The notes under the pieces were generated by a model. The model did no database searches. It was not told the DNA's origin and saw only the letters and a list, made by a program, of their open reading frames with translations. 64,000 bases of DNA from Paractinoplanes rishiriensis (GTDB taxonomy: Bacteria; Actinomycetota; Actinomycetes; Mycobacteriales; Micromonosporaceae): NCBI RefSeq assembly GCF_016862375.1, contig NZ_BOMV01000007.1:682001-746000 (forward strand), given 5' to 3'. The stretch's first letter is position 1, and each line of letters starts with the position of its first letter. Positions 7,565-16,139 of this stretch are shown here, piece by piece. The translations under genes and the position numbers were made by a program.

Positions 7565-9083
7565 GTTTGCAGTCGGCGCCGTTGGCGACCACGACCCGGT
7601 CGCGACCGGCCCGCTTGGCCCGGTAGAGCGCCTCGTCGGCGTGCCGCAGCAGGTCGTCGGGGCGGTCCCCGGCGGACAGTTCGGCCACCCCGGCGCTGAA
7701 GGTCACGGTCAGCGGGCCGAGCGGCGTGTCGACCGCCACCGCGGCGCAGCGGGCCCGCCAACGGTCAGCCCGGTCGGCCGCGGTCAGCGCGTCGGTGCCG
7801 GGCAGCACCACCACGAACTCCTCGCCGCCGTAGCGGGCCACGGTGTCCGTCTCGCGGACTGCGCCGGCCAGTTCCTCGGCGACCCGGACCAGCACCTGGT
7901 CGCCGACCGCGTGCCCGTACCGGTCGTTGACGATCTTGAAGTGGTCCACGTCGATCAGCACCACGGACAGGTCCGGTCCGGCGACCGCCTCGTCGAGCAC
8001 CGCGGTCAGGTGCCGCCGGTTGTACACGCCGGTCAGCCCGTCCCGGACCGCCTGGTCGGTGAGCTCGGCCCGGAGCCGTTCCAGCTCGGTGATGTCCCGC
8101 ACCACCACGACGGTGCCGGGGCAGGTGCCGTCGGCGGACCGCATGTGCACCACCCGGACGTCGTACACGGCGCCGTCCGGGCCGGTGACCGTGCTCTGGA
8201 TGGCGCCGGTGAACCGGGCCGCGAAGTGCCGGCCGGCGATCTCCTGCCACTGCCGGCCGATCACGTCGCCGCGGCTCTCCGGGTGCAGGGCGGCCAGCAG
8301 GCCGGCGGCCGCCGGGTTGACGTCCAGGAACCGGCCCTTGGGGTCGAGCACCATGACGGCGTCGGTGAGCGCGGCGATGACCTGCGCGTAGGCGACCGGC
8401 TCACGCTCGCGGTTGACGCCCACCCGCTCGGCCACCGACCAGACCAGCCCGGTGACCAGGAACAGCACCGGCGTGAGGTCGAACCGCTGGGCGTCCACGT
8501 CGGCGAACAGGGTCACCAGATTGCCCACCACCGGCGCCGACCCGCCGGTCAGGAACCAGAGGTAGAGCCGCCGCTGACCGCGGACCGCGCGCCGCATCGC
8601 CCGGACCACCAGCACGGTGCCGACCGTCATGAGGGCATAGCTGTACGCGGTGTGCAGCCAGTACAGCGGACCCGGCGAGAGCACCAGCGAGCCGTCGCCG
8701 GCGATGTCGAACCCGCGGAAGAACGCGTGGTGCCAGGGGTCGCTGACCACCGCCGTCATCAGGAGCACCGGATGGACGAGCAGCAGCAGGAGGCGCCGCT
8801 TCCGGGTGCGCAGCCGGCCCGCGGACAGCGCCGACCGCCAGAAGTAGCCGGCCACCACCATCGCCACGCCCGGGAAGATCGCGTAGCTGAAGAACAGCGC
8901 CTGCCCGCGGGTCGGCGCGACGACGGCCAGGGCCTGCGACATCGACCAGATCGCCGCGCCGCCCAGGATGACGCCGAGCGGCACGGCCAGTTCCGTGAGC
9001 CGGCGATGCCGGACGGTGAGCAGCGCCACCACCGCGGCCGTCATTCCGGCCACGGCGTACATGACAAACATTGCGGTCCGCAT
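7551..9083 (-). CDS. Membrane-anchored PAS-GGDEF diguanylate cyclase
   Basis: This protein of about 510 residues makes cyclic di-GMP. The N-terminal half has about seven hydrophobic segments, from MFVMYAVAGMTAAVVALL to LTPVLFLVTGLVWSVAER, resembling the 7TM sensor of histidine kinases. A PAS domain follows (IAALTDAVMVLDPKGRFLDVNPAA to VVVVRDITELERL). The C-terminal GGDEF domain is intact, with DGLTGVYNRRHL, DVDHFKIVNDRYGHAVGDQ and the active loop GGEEF. An RETD motif five residues before GGEEF matches the RxxD inhibitory site, so product feedback is likely. The start at 9083 has a poor ribosome site and a Met four codons later is possible. Confidence 0.92.
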   Translation of the reverse strand: MRTAMFVMYAVAGMTAAVVALLTVRHRRLTELAVPLGVILGGAAIWSMSQALAVVAPTRGQALFFSYAIFPGVAMVVAGYFWRSALSAGRLRTRKRRLLLLLVHPVLLMTAVVSDPWHHAFFRGFDIAGDGSLVLSPGPLYWLHTAYSYALMTVGTVLVVRAMRRAVRGQRRLYLWFLTGGSAPVVGNLVTLFADVDAQRFDLTPVLFLVTGLVWSVAERVGVNREREPVAYAQVIAALTDAVMVLDPKGRFLDVNPAAAGLLAALHPESRGDVIGRQWQEIAGRHFAARFTGAIQSTVTGPDGAVYDVRVVHMRSADGTCPGTVVVVRDITELERLRAELTDQAVRDGLTGVYNRRHLTAVLDEAVAGPDLSVVLIDVDHFKIVNDRYGHAVGDQVLVRVAEELAGAVRETDTVARYGGEEFVVVLPGTDALTAADRADRWRARCAAVAVDTPLGPLTVTFSAGVAELSAGDRPDDLLRHADEALYRAKRAGRDRVVVANGADCKQYSV

Positions 9084-9137
9084 CGCCCGGCTCGATCGGT
9101 GCCCGGGCCCGCAACCTGAGCAAAGCGAGATCCTCAG

Positions 9138-9143
9138 TACGCT
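9138..9143 (+). promoter_or_regulatory. Putative -10 box for a leaderless transcript
   Basis: TACGCT fits TANNNT and ends 7 nt before the GTG at 9151. No ribosome binding site lies between, so the two-gene membrane-protein transcript is probably leaderless. Confidence 0.45.
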
Positions 9144-9150
9144 GTGCCGC

Positions 9151-9516
9151 GTGAACGGTCCCCTGTCGGTCGCGGCAATCGTCGCCGCCCTCGTGCTCGC
9201 GGCCTGGTTTCTGCTGCGCGCCGCGCTCAACCGCGCGCCCAGCCGCGCCGATCTGATCGCCATCGCCGTGCTGAGCGCGCTGATGGCGGTGCTCGTGCTG
9301 GTCGCCGTGGTGGGCCTGTTCGACGGCAGCCGCCCGGCCGACACCGCGACCTTCGCCGGCTACCTGATGACCACGGTCGCGTTCGGCCCGGTGGCGCTCT
9401 ATCTGGCCCGGATGGAACCGACCCGCTGGGGCAACCTGATCCTTGGCGTCGCCTGCCTGGTGCTGCCGGTCCTGGTGCTGCGGCTGGAGCAGATCGCGTC
9501 GGTGACCGGTGGCTGA
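9151..9516 (+). CDS. Small integral membrane protein, 121 aa
   Basis: The GTG start opens VNGPLSVAAIVAALVLAAWF. The protein has about four hydrophobic helices separated by short loops (NRAPSRADLIAIAV, DGSRPADTATFAGYL, ARMEPTRWGNLILG). I do not recognise a catalytic motif. The start is preceded by a TANNNT box and no ribosome binding site. Its end overlaps the next gene by 8 bp, so the two products are probably made together. The small size and paired layout recall other actinobacterial pairs of conserved membrane proteins of unknown role. Confidence 0.75.
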   Translation: MNGPLSVAAIVAALVLAAWFLLRAALNRAPSRADLIAIAVLSALMAVLVLVAVVGLFDGSRPADTATFAGYLMTTVAFGPVALYLARMEPTRWGNLILGVACLVLPVLVLRLEQIASVTGG

Positions 9517-9925
9517 GGCACGGCCCGCCGACGCCGCCCTGCGCACCGGCCTCGGCCGGGTGCTGCTGTTCGTCTACGGCGTGTTCGCGCTGTCCGCGAG
9601 TGCCCGGGCCGGCGTGCAGATCGCCACCCACTTCCACGAGGCCCCGCTGGCCTACCTGCTGTCCGCGGCGGCCGGCCTGGTCTACATCGCGGCCACCGTG
9701 GGGCTCGCGATCGGCGGTCCGCGTGGCCGCCGGCTGGCGCTGGTGAGCTGCACGATCGAGCTGATCGGCGTGCTCGTGGTCGGCACGCTCAGCGTCGCCG
9801 ATGCGGTCGCCTTCCCGGACGACACGGTCTGGTCCCGGTACGGCAGCGGCTACGGCTACGTCCCGCTGGTGCTGCCGTTCGTCGGGCTGTGGTGGATATG
9901 GCGGCACCGCCCCCGGCCCGACTAG
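9509..9925 (+). CDS. Small integral membrane protein, 138 aa
   Basis: The GTG at 9509 lies inside the end of the preceding gene (8-bp overlap). The product has four membrane segments: VLLFVYGVFALSASARAGVQ, LAYLLSAAAGLVYIAATVGL, LALVSCTIELIGVLVVGTL and the C-terminal VPLVLPFVGLWWIW. SARAGVQIATHF near the start and WSRYGSGYGYVPLVLP near the end look conserved in actinobacterial proteins of this type. No enzymatic motif is visible. It converges with the chemotaxis receptor gene. Confidence 0.78.
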   Translation: MAEARPADAALRTGLGRVLLFVYGVFALSASARAGVQIATHFHEAPLAYLLSAAAGLVYIAATVGLAIGGPRGRRLALVSCTIELIGVLVVGTLSVADAVAFPDDTVWSRYGSGYGYVPLVLPFVGLWWIWRHRPRPD

Positions 9926-9942
9926 CGGACCGAGGGCGGTGC
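9904..9942. terminator. Bidirectional hairpin terminator
   Basis: GCACCGCCC at 9904-9912 pairs perfectly with GGGCGGTGC at 9934-9942, and a CGG/CCG inner stem closes the loop further. The stop of the 9509 gene lies in the loop. It sits between convergent genes and has no U-tract, which is common in high-GC actinobacteria. A 14-bp tandem duplication (9945-9958 and 9959-9972) follows and reaches the receptor's stop codon. Confidence 0.6.
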
Positions 9943-9969
9943 GACCGGATGACGGCTACCGGATGACGG

Positions 9970-11562
9970 CTACAGCTTGAACGTGGCGACCAGCTCGCGC
10001 AGTTCCTTCGACACGTCGGACAGCTCGTGTGCGGCCTGCTCGGACTGGCCGACCAGCTCGCTGCTGGTGCGGGCCAGGGCGGCCACGTCGTCGATGTTGG
10101 CGGCGATCTGACCGGAGCCGGTGGCGGCCTCGGCGACGCTGCGGTTCATCTCACTGGTGGTGGCCGTCTGCTCCTCGACCGCCGAGGCGATCGTGGTCTG
10201 GTAGTTGTTGATCTGGGCGATGATCCGGGAGACCTCCTGGATCGCGGAGACCGCGCCGGCCGTGTCGGCCTGGATCGCCTGCACCCGGCGGGAGATGTCC
10301 TCGGTGGCCCGGGCCGTCTCCTGGGCCAGGTCCTTGACCTCGCCGGCGACCACCGCGAAGCCCTTGCCCATCTCGCCGGCCCGGGCCGCCTCGATGGTGG
10401 CGTTCAGCGCCAGCAGGTTGGTCTGCTCGGCGATGCTGGTGATCACCTTGACCACGTCGCCGATCTCCTGGCTCGAGGTGCCCAGCCGGGACACGGTCTC
10501 GGTGGTGGTGCGGGTGACCGTCACGGCCTCGCCGGCCACGTTGGCCGCCTCGCTGGCGTTGTGCGCGATCTCGCGGATCGACACGCCCATCTCCTCGGCG
10601 CCGGCGGCGACCGTCTGGACGCTGCGCGACACCTCGCCGGCGGCCGCGGCCACCGTCTCGGCCTGCGCCGAGGACTGCTGCGCGCCGCCGGCCAGTTCGG
10701 TCGAGAGGGCGCCGATCCGGTCGCTGGCCGCGCCGAGCGTCGCCGAGCTGGCAGCCAGCCGGGTCAGCACGGTGCCCACCGAGTCGAGCGCGGAGTTCAT
10801 CGAGGCGCTCATCCGGCCCACCTCGTCCTGCGAGCGGACGTCGAGCCGGCGGGTGAAGTCGCCGTCGGCCACCGCCGACATGACCCCGCCGGCCTCGGCC
10901 AGCGGCCGGGTGATGCCGCGGGTGGTACGCCAGGCGATCAGCACCGCGATCGCGATGGCCACCAGCAGCAGGCCGGTCATCAGGGCGATGAAGCTGCCGG
11001 CCGTGCTCCGGGCCGCGGCGGTCTCCTTCTGGTTCATCGCCTCCTCGAGGTCGATGAACACGTTGATCACCCGGAGCCACTCGATGAAGGCCTGCTTGGC
11101 CGGCCCGTTCACGATCTCCAGCGCGCCCTCGTGGTCACCGGCCCGCCACTGCGCGACCGCCTTCTCGATGAGCGGCAGCGTCTCGTCCTGCACCTTGTTG
11201 ATGTCGGCGAACGCGGCCTTCTCGGCATCGCTGGTGGCGGCCGGGTCGGCGAAGATCGCCTTCATCTTGTCCTCGGAGTCCGAGTACTTGTCCGCCAGCT
11301 CCTTGATCAGAGCCACCTCGTCGTCGACCTGCTCCTTGGTCGAGGAGAGGACGACGTCGCGCAGTGCGATGGCGCGGTCGTGCACGCTGCCGCGGAAGTT
11401 GATCGCGAACCGCTGCTTGACCGCGTTCTTCTCGTTGATGGTGGTCAGACCGTGGTCGATGCTGCGTACCTGAATGACGCCGACCACGACCAGCGCGACC
11501 ATGGTCGCGATGACTACGAGAAAACCGGCGCCGAGACGCCTACCGATGGTCCAGTTCCGCAT
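9970..11562 (-). CDS. Methyl-accepting chemotaxis protein
   Basis: This 530-residue receptor has a short cytoplasmic start ([10 protein letters not shown]), a first membrane helix (about 10-30), a four-helix-bundle periplasmic-type sensor domain (about 35-185), a second helix ([18 protein letters not shown]), a HAMP domain ([13 protein letters not shown] to [10 protein letters not shown]) and a long signalling coiled coil. The hairpin tip reads [18 protein letters not shown] then [14 protein letters not shown], the invariant CheA/CheW contact region. It has no CheR-binding pentapeptide tail; it ends ELVATFKL. The ligand is unknown. A chemoreceptor fits an actinomycete with motile spores. Confidence 0.95.
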   Translation of the reverse strand: MRNWTIGRRLGAGFLVVIATMVALVVVGVIQVRSIDHGLTTINEKNAVKQRFAINFRGSVHDRAIALRDVVLSSTKEQVDDEVALIKELADKYSDSEDKMKAIFADPAATSDAEKAAFADINKVQDETLPLIEKAVAQWRAGDHEGALEIVNGPAKQAFIEWLRVINVFIDLEEAMNQKETAAARSTAGSFIALMTGLLLVAIAIAVLIAWRTTRGITRPLAEAGGVMSAVADGDFTRRLDVRSQDEVGRMSASMNSALDSVGTVLTRLAASSATLGAASDRIGALSTELAGGAQQSSAQAETVAAAAGEVSRSVQTVAAGAEEMGVSIREIAHNASEAANVAGEAVTVTRTTTETVSRLGTSSQEIGDVVKVITSIAEQTNLLALNATIEAARAGEMGKGFAVVAGEVKDLAQETARATEDISRRVQAIQADTAGAVSAIQEVSRIIAQINNYQTTIASAVEEQTATTSEMNRSVAEAATGSGQIAANIDDVAALARTSSELVGQSEQAAHELSDVSKELRELVATFKL

Positions 11563-11630
11563 TGCCCGACACCCCGATTAGTCGTCACCTACCGCGCAGG
11601 CCCCCCTACACGGTGCAATCGTGATTCTTC

Positions 11631-11656
11631 ATCGGTGCCGGGCCCCCGGACTTGAG
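11631..11656 (-). promoter_or_regulatory. Possible FliA-type (sigma-28 family) promoter of the chemoreceptor gene
   Basis: On the minus strand CTCA at 11656-11653 is followed after 16 nt by ACCGAT at 11636-11631. This resembles the CTCA-N15-17-GCCGAA promoters I recall for FliA-type sigma factors in Actinoplanes, with 4 of 6 matches in the second box. It lies about 70 bp before the receptor start. The match is suggestive only. Confidence 0.35.
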
Positions 11657-11711
11657 ATCCCTTATTCCCGAATCGCACCAGGCTCGGTAGCGATCCGGGT
11701 GCAGCCGGCGG

Positions 11712-13175
11712 TCAGGCGTCAGCCTCGATCGTGTGCGGTACGAAATAGCAGCGGTCCTTGGTGACCAGGCCGTCCGTGCCGAGCCCCTCGCGGATGCCCA
11801 TCCCGGCCGCCTCGCCGTCGACCAGCCACGAGCCGATCACCGGGTGGACGGTGCCCTCCAAGCCGTCGAACGACGGCAGTTCGCACAGTTCCTGCACGAT
11901 GAAACGGCCGTCCGCGCCGTACTCGGTCGGGTTTTCCGAGATGGTGACGCCGTCGCGCACCAGGGTGACCGACCCGCCCTCCCGGCCCCACACCGGCTTC
12001 TTGGCGTAGCTGGTCATCTCGCGGGCCGAGGACGACTCGGCGAAGTGCGACGGCAGCAGGTATTTTCCGCGCTCGGGGTCGTCGCCGAACAGCTTCCACA
12101 GCACCGGCAGGATGGCCTTGTTACCGAGCAGGGCGGCCTTGTACGGCGGCTCGATCCAGACCGTCCCGCGCTTGCTGGGGTCGGCCATGTTGCGGAAGAA
12201 GCCCCGGCCGCCCTCCTCCTGCCAGAACCACTCCCACGGGTACAGCATGAAGATGATGTCGATGGGCTGGGCCTTGTCCTCCCGGCCCGGCTCGGGCACG
12301 AACACCACCCGGTCGCCGGCCACGTCCCAGCCGATCTGGCTCATCGCGATCAACTCGACCGGGTAGCCGGCCTCCTCGGCGGTCGCCATCAGGTAGGCCA
12401 CGTTCATCCGGTCTTCCCCGGTGCGCTCCGATGTCTCGTACGCGAAAAAGATCTTGGGTTTCTCCGGCAGCCAGGTGCGGGCCTCGCGGAGCTTGTCGAT
12501 GTTGCGGCGCCAGGCACCGGGGTTGGCCGGCTCGCCGTCGGCCGCCTCCCAGCCGATCAGCCGCTCGTGGATCGAGTTCCACTGCCGCCACGGGTGCTGG
12601 GTGACGCCGACCTGGTCCATCCAGTGCCACTGGATCACCGCGCTCTCGACCAGCGAGGTGGGCGTCTGCGCGTTGAACTCGAGCAGCTTGGGCGTGCTGC
12701 CGGCGCCGTTGTACCAGAGGTCGAAGCGGCCGTAGACGCTCGGCGAGAAGTCCGGCGTCTGCATCGGCGTTCGCATATCGGGGTCTTTGTCGTAGTGTGT
12801 CCAGGTGTCGGCGTCGCCGTCGAACCAGGTCCGGATGATCTGCTCGTGCGTGTACTCGGGGATGCCGATCTTGGCGAGGAAGCAGCTCTCCGGCGAGCAG
12901 ACCGCCGCGAAGTACCCGTCCCGGCGGCCCTGGACGGTGTGCCGGGGGCACTGCTTGACCATCCAGTCCCCGGCCTCGATGCACATCGCGTGCAGCGTGG
13001 CGGTGGCCGCCTCGAGCTCCTCGATCTCGGCCGCCGTGAAGTCGTAGTACGGACCCTCCTGCCAATACGAGATCATCGTCCCGTCCGGCAGTTCGGTGTC
13101 GTTGTACGTCAGCCCGAGACTGAAGTTGGTGAGTTTCCACCCGTCCCGGACCGGTCCGTAGGGGACCCGGCGCAT
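11712..13175 (-). CDS. Glutathionylspermidine synthase-like ATP-grasp protein (YgiC/YjfC type)
   Basis: This 487-residue protein is the ATP-grasp ligase half of glutathionylspermidine synthase, with no N-terminal amidase domain, as in YgiC/YjfC. Typical segments are YWQEGPYYDF, FDLWYNGAGSTPKLLEFNAQTPTSLVE, FMLYPWEWFWQEEG, WIEPPYKAALLGNKAILPVLW and PVWGREGGSVTLV. The last carries ATP and metal ligands. Family members ligate an amine to a peptide carboxylate, but glutathionylspermidine is not an expected actinobacterial metabolite, so the substrate is open. The start lies 3 nt after the stop of a lipoprotein gene, paralleling the enterobacterial ygiB-ygiC pair. Confidence 0.88.
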   Translation of the reverse strand: MRRVPYGPVRDGWKLTNFSLGLTYNDTELPDGTMISYWQEGPYYDFTAAEIEELEAATATLHAMCIEAGDWMVKQCPRHTVQGRRDGYFAAVCSPESCFLAKIGIPEYTHEQIIRTWFDGDADTWTHYDKDPDMRTPMQTPDFSPSVYGRFDLWYNGAGSTPKLLEFNAQTPTSLVESAVIQWHWMDQVGVTQHPWRQWNSIHERLIGWEAADGEPANPGAWRRNIDKLREARTWLPEKPKIFFAYETSERTGEDRMNVAYLMATAEEAGYPVELIAMSQIGWDVAGDRVVFVPEPGREDKAQPIDIIFMLYPWEWFWQEEGGRGFFRNMADPSKRGTVWIEPPYKAALLGNKAILPVLWKLFGDDPERGKYLLPSHFAESSSAREMTSYAKKPVWGREGGSVTLVRDGVTISENPTEYGADGRFIVQELCELPSFDGLEGTVHPVIGSWLVDGEAAGMGIREGLGTDGLVTKDRCYFVPHTIEADA

Positions 13176-13178
13176 CGG

Positions 13179-13589
13179 TCAGCCGCCGGATTTCTTGCTC
13201 GACGAACTGGTGCCACCGCCGCCCTTGCCCACCACGCTGGTCTTCACCGTGCCGTTGGTGATCTTGCCGGAGGCCGGCAGCCCGAACGAGGATCGTGCCG
13301 CCCGGTCGTTGTAGGCGAACTTCGTCCCGCCGGCCGGCAGTTTCGAGCCGACCCGGTAACCGGGCTTATAGGACGAGGAGTGCCAGATGAAGGGGACAAA
13401 AGCGCCCGAACGCACCGTGTCGTCGTCGTCGCAGAGATCCTCGTCGACGATCACGCCGTTCTCGTCGGCGCAGTAGAAGCCCTCTTCGTGGTAATCGTTG
13501 CCGCTGTCGCAGGCCGCCACCCCGCCGGCCGCCAGCAACAGGAAGGTGCTGGTCAGCCGTACGCTGCGGGAGCTCATGCGTCGATTCAT
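13179..13589 (-). CDS. Putative lipoprotein, YgiB-like partner of the ATP-grasp gene
   Basis: This is a protein of about 136 residues with a basic start (NRRMSSRSVRLTS), a hydrophobic stretch and a lipobox ending VAAC, so it should be lipid-anchored. The mature part is Cys/Asp-rich first (FYCADENGVIVDEDLCDDDD), then has FVPFIWHSSSYKPGYRVG and a Gly/Ser-rich end (KGGGGTSSSSKKSGG). The layout resembles the DUF1190 lipoprotein YgiB: Cys-containing segment, short aromatic stretch, GTSS-type tail. It sits directly upstream of the YgiC-like gene. The relationship is inferred from context and layout. An ATG one codon upstream is an equal start. Confidence 0.72.
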   Translation of the reverse strand: MNRRMSSRSVRLTSTFLLLAAGGVAACDSGNDYHEEGFYCADENGVIVDEDLCDDDDTVRSGAFVPFIWHSSSYKPGYRVGSKLPAGGTKFAYNDRAARSSFGLPASGKITNGTVKTSVVGKGGGGTSSSSKKSGG

Positions 13590-13626
13590 CATCTCTTTGT
13601 AGCGCCTCTCAGCAACCTGCCAAAAT

Positions 13627-14391
13627 TTAGGCGCGCGGTCCCCCGGCCACGTAGATGACCTGCCCCGAGACGAAGCCGGCGCCCTCGCTGACGAGGAAGG
13701 ATACGGTGTTCGCGACGTCCTCGGGGCGACCCGCCCGGCCGACCGGGATCTGGCCGACCGCAGCCTTCTCAAAATCGGCGAAATCGACCCCGACCCGGGC
13801 CGCGGTGGCCGCTGTCATATCGGTGACGATGAAGCCCGGAGCCACCGCGTTGGCGGTGATCCCGAAGCGGCCCAGCTCGATCGCCAGCGTCTTGGTGAAG
13901 CCCTGGATGCCGGCCTTGGCCGCCGCGTAGTTGGCCTGGCCGCGGTTGCCCAGCGCGGACGTGCTGGACAGGCTCACGATCCGGCCCCAGCCGGCATCCA
14001 CCATGTGTTTCTGCACCGCCCGGCTGAACAGGAACGCGCCGCGCAGGTGGACCGCGATCACGGTCTCCCAGTCGTCGTCGGTCATCTTGAACAGCAGGTT
14101 GTCGCGCAGCACGCCGGCGTTGTTGACCAGCACGGTGGGCGCGCCCAGCTCGGTAACCACCCGCTCCACCGCGGCCGCCACCTGCGCCGGGTCGGACACG
14201 TCGGCCCCGACCGCCAGTGCCGTGCCACCCGCGTCGTGGATCGAGGTCATCACGCTCGAGCAGGCGCCCTCGTCCAGGTCGACGACCGCGACCGCCATCC
14301 CGTCGTCGGCCAGCTTGCGGGCGGTGGCCTCGCCGATACCGCGGGCGGCCCCGGTGACGATGGCGACGCGGGTGGGAACGGACTGCGACAT
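13627..14391 (-). CDS. Short-chain dehydrogenase/reductase, FabG-like
   Basis: This 254-residue classical SDR has the NAD(P)-binding motif TGAARGIG (about residues 14-21), the DVSDP loop, VNNAGVLRDNLLFKM and the catalytic Ser with YAAAK (SLSSTSALGNRGQANYAAAK). The C-terminal PGFIVTDMT and VSGQVIYVAGG match 3-oxoacyl-ACP reductases. It could reduce 3-oxoacyl-ACP or another keto substrate, since no fatty-acid synthesis genes are adjacent. The ATG has GGAGG 5 nt upstream. Only a 37-bp gap separates its stop from the upstream lipoprotein gene's start. Confidence 0.9.
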   Translation of the reverse strand: MSQSVPTRVAIVTGAARGIGEATARKLADDGMAVAVVDLDEGACSSVMTSIHDAGGTALAVGADVSDPAQVAAAVERVVTELGAPTVLVNNAGVLRDNLLFKMTDDDWETVIAVHLRGAFLFSRAVQKHMVDAGWGRIVSLSSTSALGNRGQANYAAAKAGIQGFTKTLAIELGRFGITANAVAPGFIVTDMTAATAARVGVDFADFEKAAVGQIPVGRAGRPEDVANTVSFLVSEGAGFVSGQVIYVAGGPRA

Positions 14392-14440
14392 TGCGGCCTC
14401 CGGCAGTGATCACGACACCGACGGCCGACTTTAACCCGGC

Positions 14441-16078
14441 TCAGGGACGGCGTCGTAGGCGGATCCACCGGTATCCGTATCCGGACAGTCGCACCTGGTC
14501 GAACTTGCCCAGCTCCGGGTATTCCTGGTCGGCGAGCACGTCGTTCGGCCCCTCCGCCTCGGACGCCAGCACGCTCAGGTCGACGGTAACGTCGTCCGGA
14601 CCGAGGTTGTGCAGGAACGCCATGGTTCCGGTGATGTCGTCGGCGCGGTGCACCAGGACGCCCGCGGGCACCGGCACGTCGACGTGGGTGCAGGTGCCGC
14701 AGCCCACCTCGGGGGCCTCGCGCAGCGTCCGGATCATCCGCTCGAACCAGGCCAGCAGCGAGTTCGGGTCGTGCCGCTGGTTGGTGACGTTGACCTGCTC
14801 GTAGGAGAAGTCACCGGACGAGATCACCGGCTTGAGTGGCTTGCCGGTGGTGAACCCGGCGTTCGGCAGCGTGGACCACTGCATCGGGGTCCGGATCGCG
14901 TCCCGCCCGTTCAGCGCCAGGTCCTCGCCCATGCCGATCTCCTCGCCGTACCGCAGCACCGGGGTGCCGCGCAGCGTGAACTGCAGCGAGTAGGCCAGCT
15001 CGACGCGCTTGCGGTCGTTGCCGAGCATCGGTGCCAGCCGGCGGCGGATACCCCGGCCGTACAGCTGCATGTCGGGGTCCGGCCCGAACTCGGCGAACAC
15101 CTGCTGCCGCTGGTCGGCGGTGAGCCGGGACAGGTCGACCTCGTCGTGGTTGCGCAGGAAGGTGGCCCACTGGCCGCCGTCCGGCAGCTTGGGCACCTCG
15201 CGCAGCGCCTCGATCACCGGCTCCGGGTTCTGCCGGGCCAGGGCCAGCATGAGCTTGGTGTTGAGCAGGAAGTCGAACAGCATGTGGATCCGGTTGTTCG
15301 AGCCGCCGGCGTCGCCGAAGAACGTCACCAGCTGGTCCGGCTCGACGTTGGCCTCGGCCAGCAGCACCGCGTCGCCGCGCCGCCACTGCACGAACTGCCG
15401 CAGCTCGGTGAGGAAGTCGACGTCCTTGGGCGAGTTGGGGTTGCCCGGCTCGGTCTCCTCGATGATGAACGGCACCGCGTCCATCCGGAACCCGGCCACA
15501 CCCAACTGGAGCCAGAACGCGCAGATCTGCTTGATCTCGTCGCGGACCAGCGGGTTGCTGATGTTGAGGTCCGGCTGGTGCTGATAGAAGCGGTGGTAGT
15601 ACCAGGCCTTGGCGGTGCGGTCATAGGTCCAGGTCTCGCCCTGCTCGCCCGGGAAGACCATGCCCTGGTACCGGTCCTCCGGCGCGCTGTCCGCCCAGAC
15701 ATACCAGTCCCGGTACGGCGAGTCCGCCGACTTACGGGCCGACTGGAACCACGGGTGCTGGTCCGACGTGTGGTTCACCACCAGGTCGATGATCACGTTG
15801 ATGCCCAGGTTGCCGGCCTGGTGCAGCAGTTCCGCGAAGTCGCCGAGCGAGCCGAAGCGCGGGTCTACGTTGTAGAAGTCGGTCACGTCGTACCCGTCGT
15901 CGCGGTTCGGCGAGGGGTGGATCGGGTTGAGCCACAGGCAGGTGACGCCGAGCCGGGCCAGGTAGTCGAGCCGGCCGATCAGGCCGCGGATGTCGCCGAC
16001 ACCGTCGCCGTCGGAGTCCGCATACGTGTCGATGTCGAGGCAGTAGACAACGGCCTTCTTGTACCACCGGTCAGTCAT
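14441..16078 (-). CDS. GH13 family alpha-glucosidase / trehalose synthase-like enzyme
   Basis: This 545-residue (beta/alpha)8 GH13 enzyme starts MTDRWYKKAVVYCLDIDTYA, the usual opening of trehalose synthases. Conserved regions are present: DLVVNHTSDQHPWF, the nucleophile in GFRMDAVPF, the acid/base in LLAEANVEPD and the third Asp in FLRNHDEVDL, followed by GTPVLRYGEEIGMGEDL. The sequence suggests action on alpha-1,4-glucosides or maltose/trehalose interconversion. No maltokinase domain is fused. The frame is open upstream, but the ATG at 16078 gives the family start. It is divergent from the DedA gene across 61 bp. Confidence 0.88.
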   Translation of the reverse strand: MTDRWYKKAVVYCLDIDTYADSDGDGVGDIRGLIGRLDYLARLGVTCLWLNPIHPSPNRDDGYDVTDFYNVDPRFGSLGDFAELLHQAGNLGINVIIDLVVNHTSDQHPWFQSARKSADSPYRDWYVWADSAPEDRYQGMVFPGEQGETWTYDRTAKAWYYHRFYQHQPDLNISNPLVRDEIKQICAFWLQLGVAGFRMDAVPFIIEETEPGNPNSPKDVDFLTELRQFVQWRRGDAVLLAEANVEPDQLVTFFGDAGGSNNRIHMLFDFLLNTKLMLALARQNPEPVIEALREVPKLPDGGQWATFLRNHDEVDLSRLTADQRQQVFAEFGPDPDMQLYGRGIRRRLAPMLGNDRKRVELAYSLQFTLRGTPVLRYGEEIGMGEDLALNGRDAIRTPMQWSTLPNAGFTTGKPLKPVISSGDFSYEQVNVTNQRHDPNSLLAWFERMIRTLREAPEVGCGTCTHVDVPVPAGVLVHRADDITGTMAFLHNLGPDDVTVDLSVLASEAEGPNDVLADQEYPELGKFDQVRLSGYGYRWIRLRRRP

Positions 16079-16139
16079 GCCCCGGGTTATTGCCTCGACA
16101 ACGCATGCGTGAAACCGGCCCCTCGTCGGGTACCACTGA

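Noticed and set aside
7164..9119. A 651-codon plus-strand open frame across cmtR and the diguanylate cyclase
   Set aside because: Its translation is low-complexity (Arg/His/Gln/Pro), while the minus strand carries complete conserved domains.
10027..11655. A 542-codon plus-strand open frame opposite the chemoreceptor
   Set aside because: It is low-complexity antisense sequence; the receptor's conserved signalling tip is on the minus strand.
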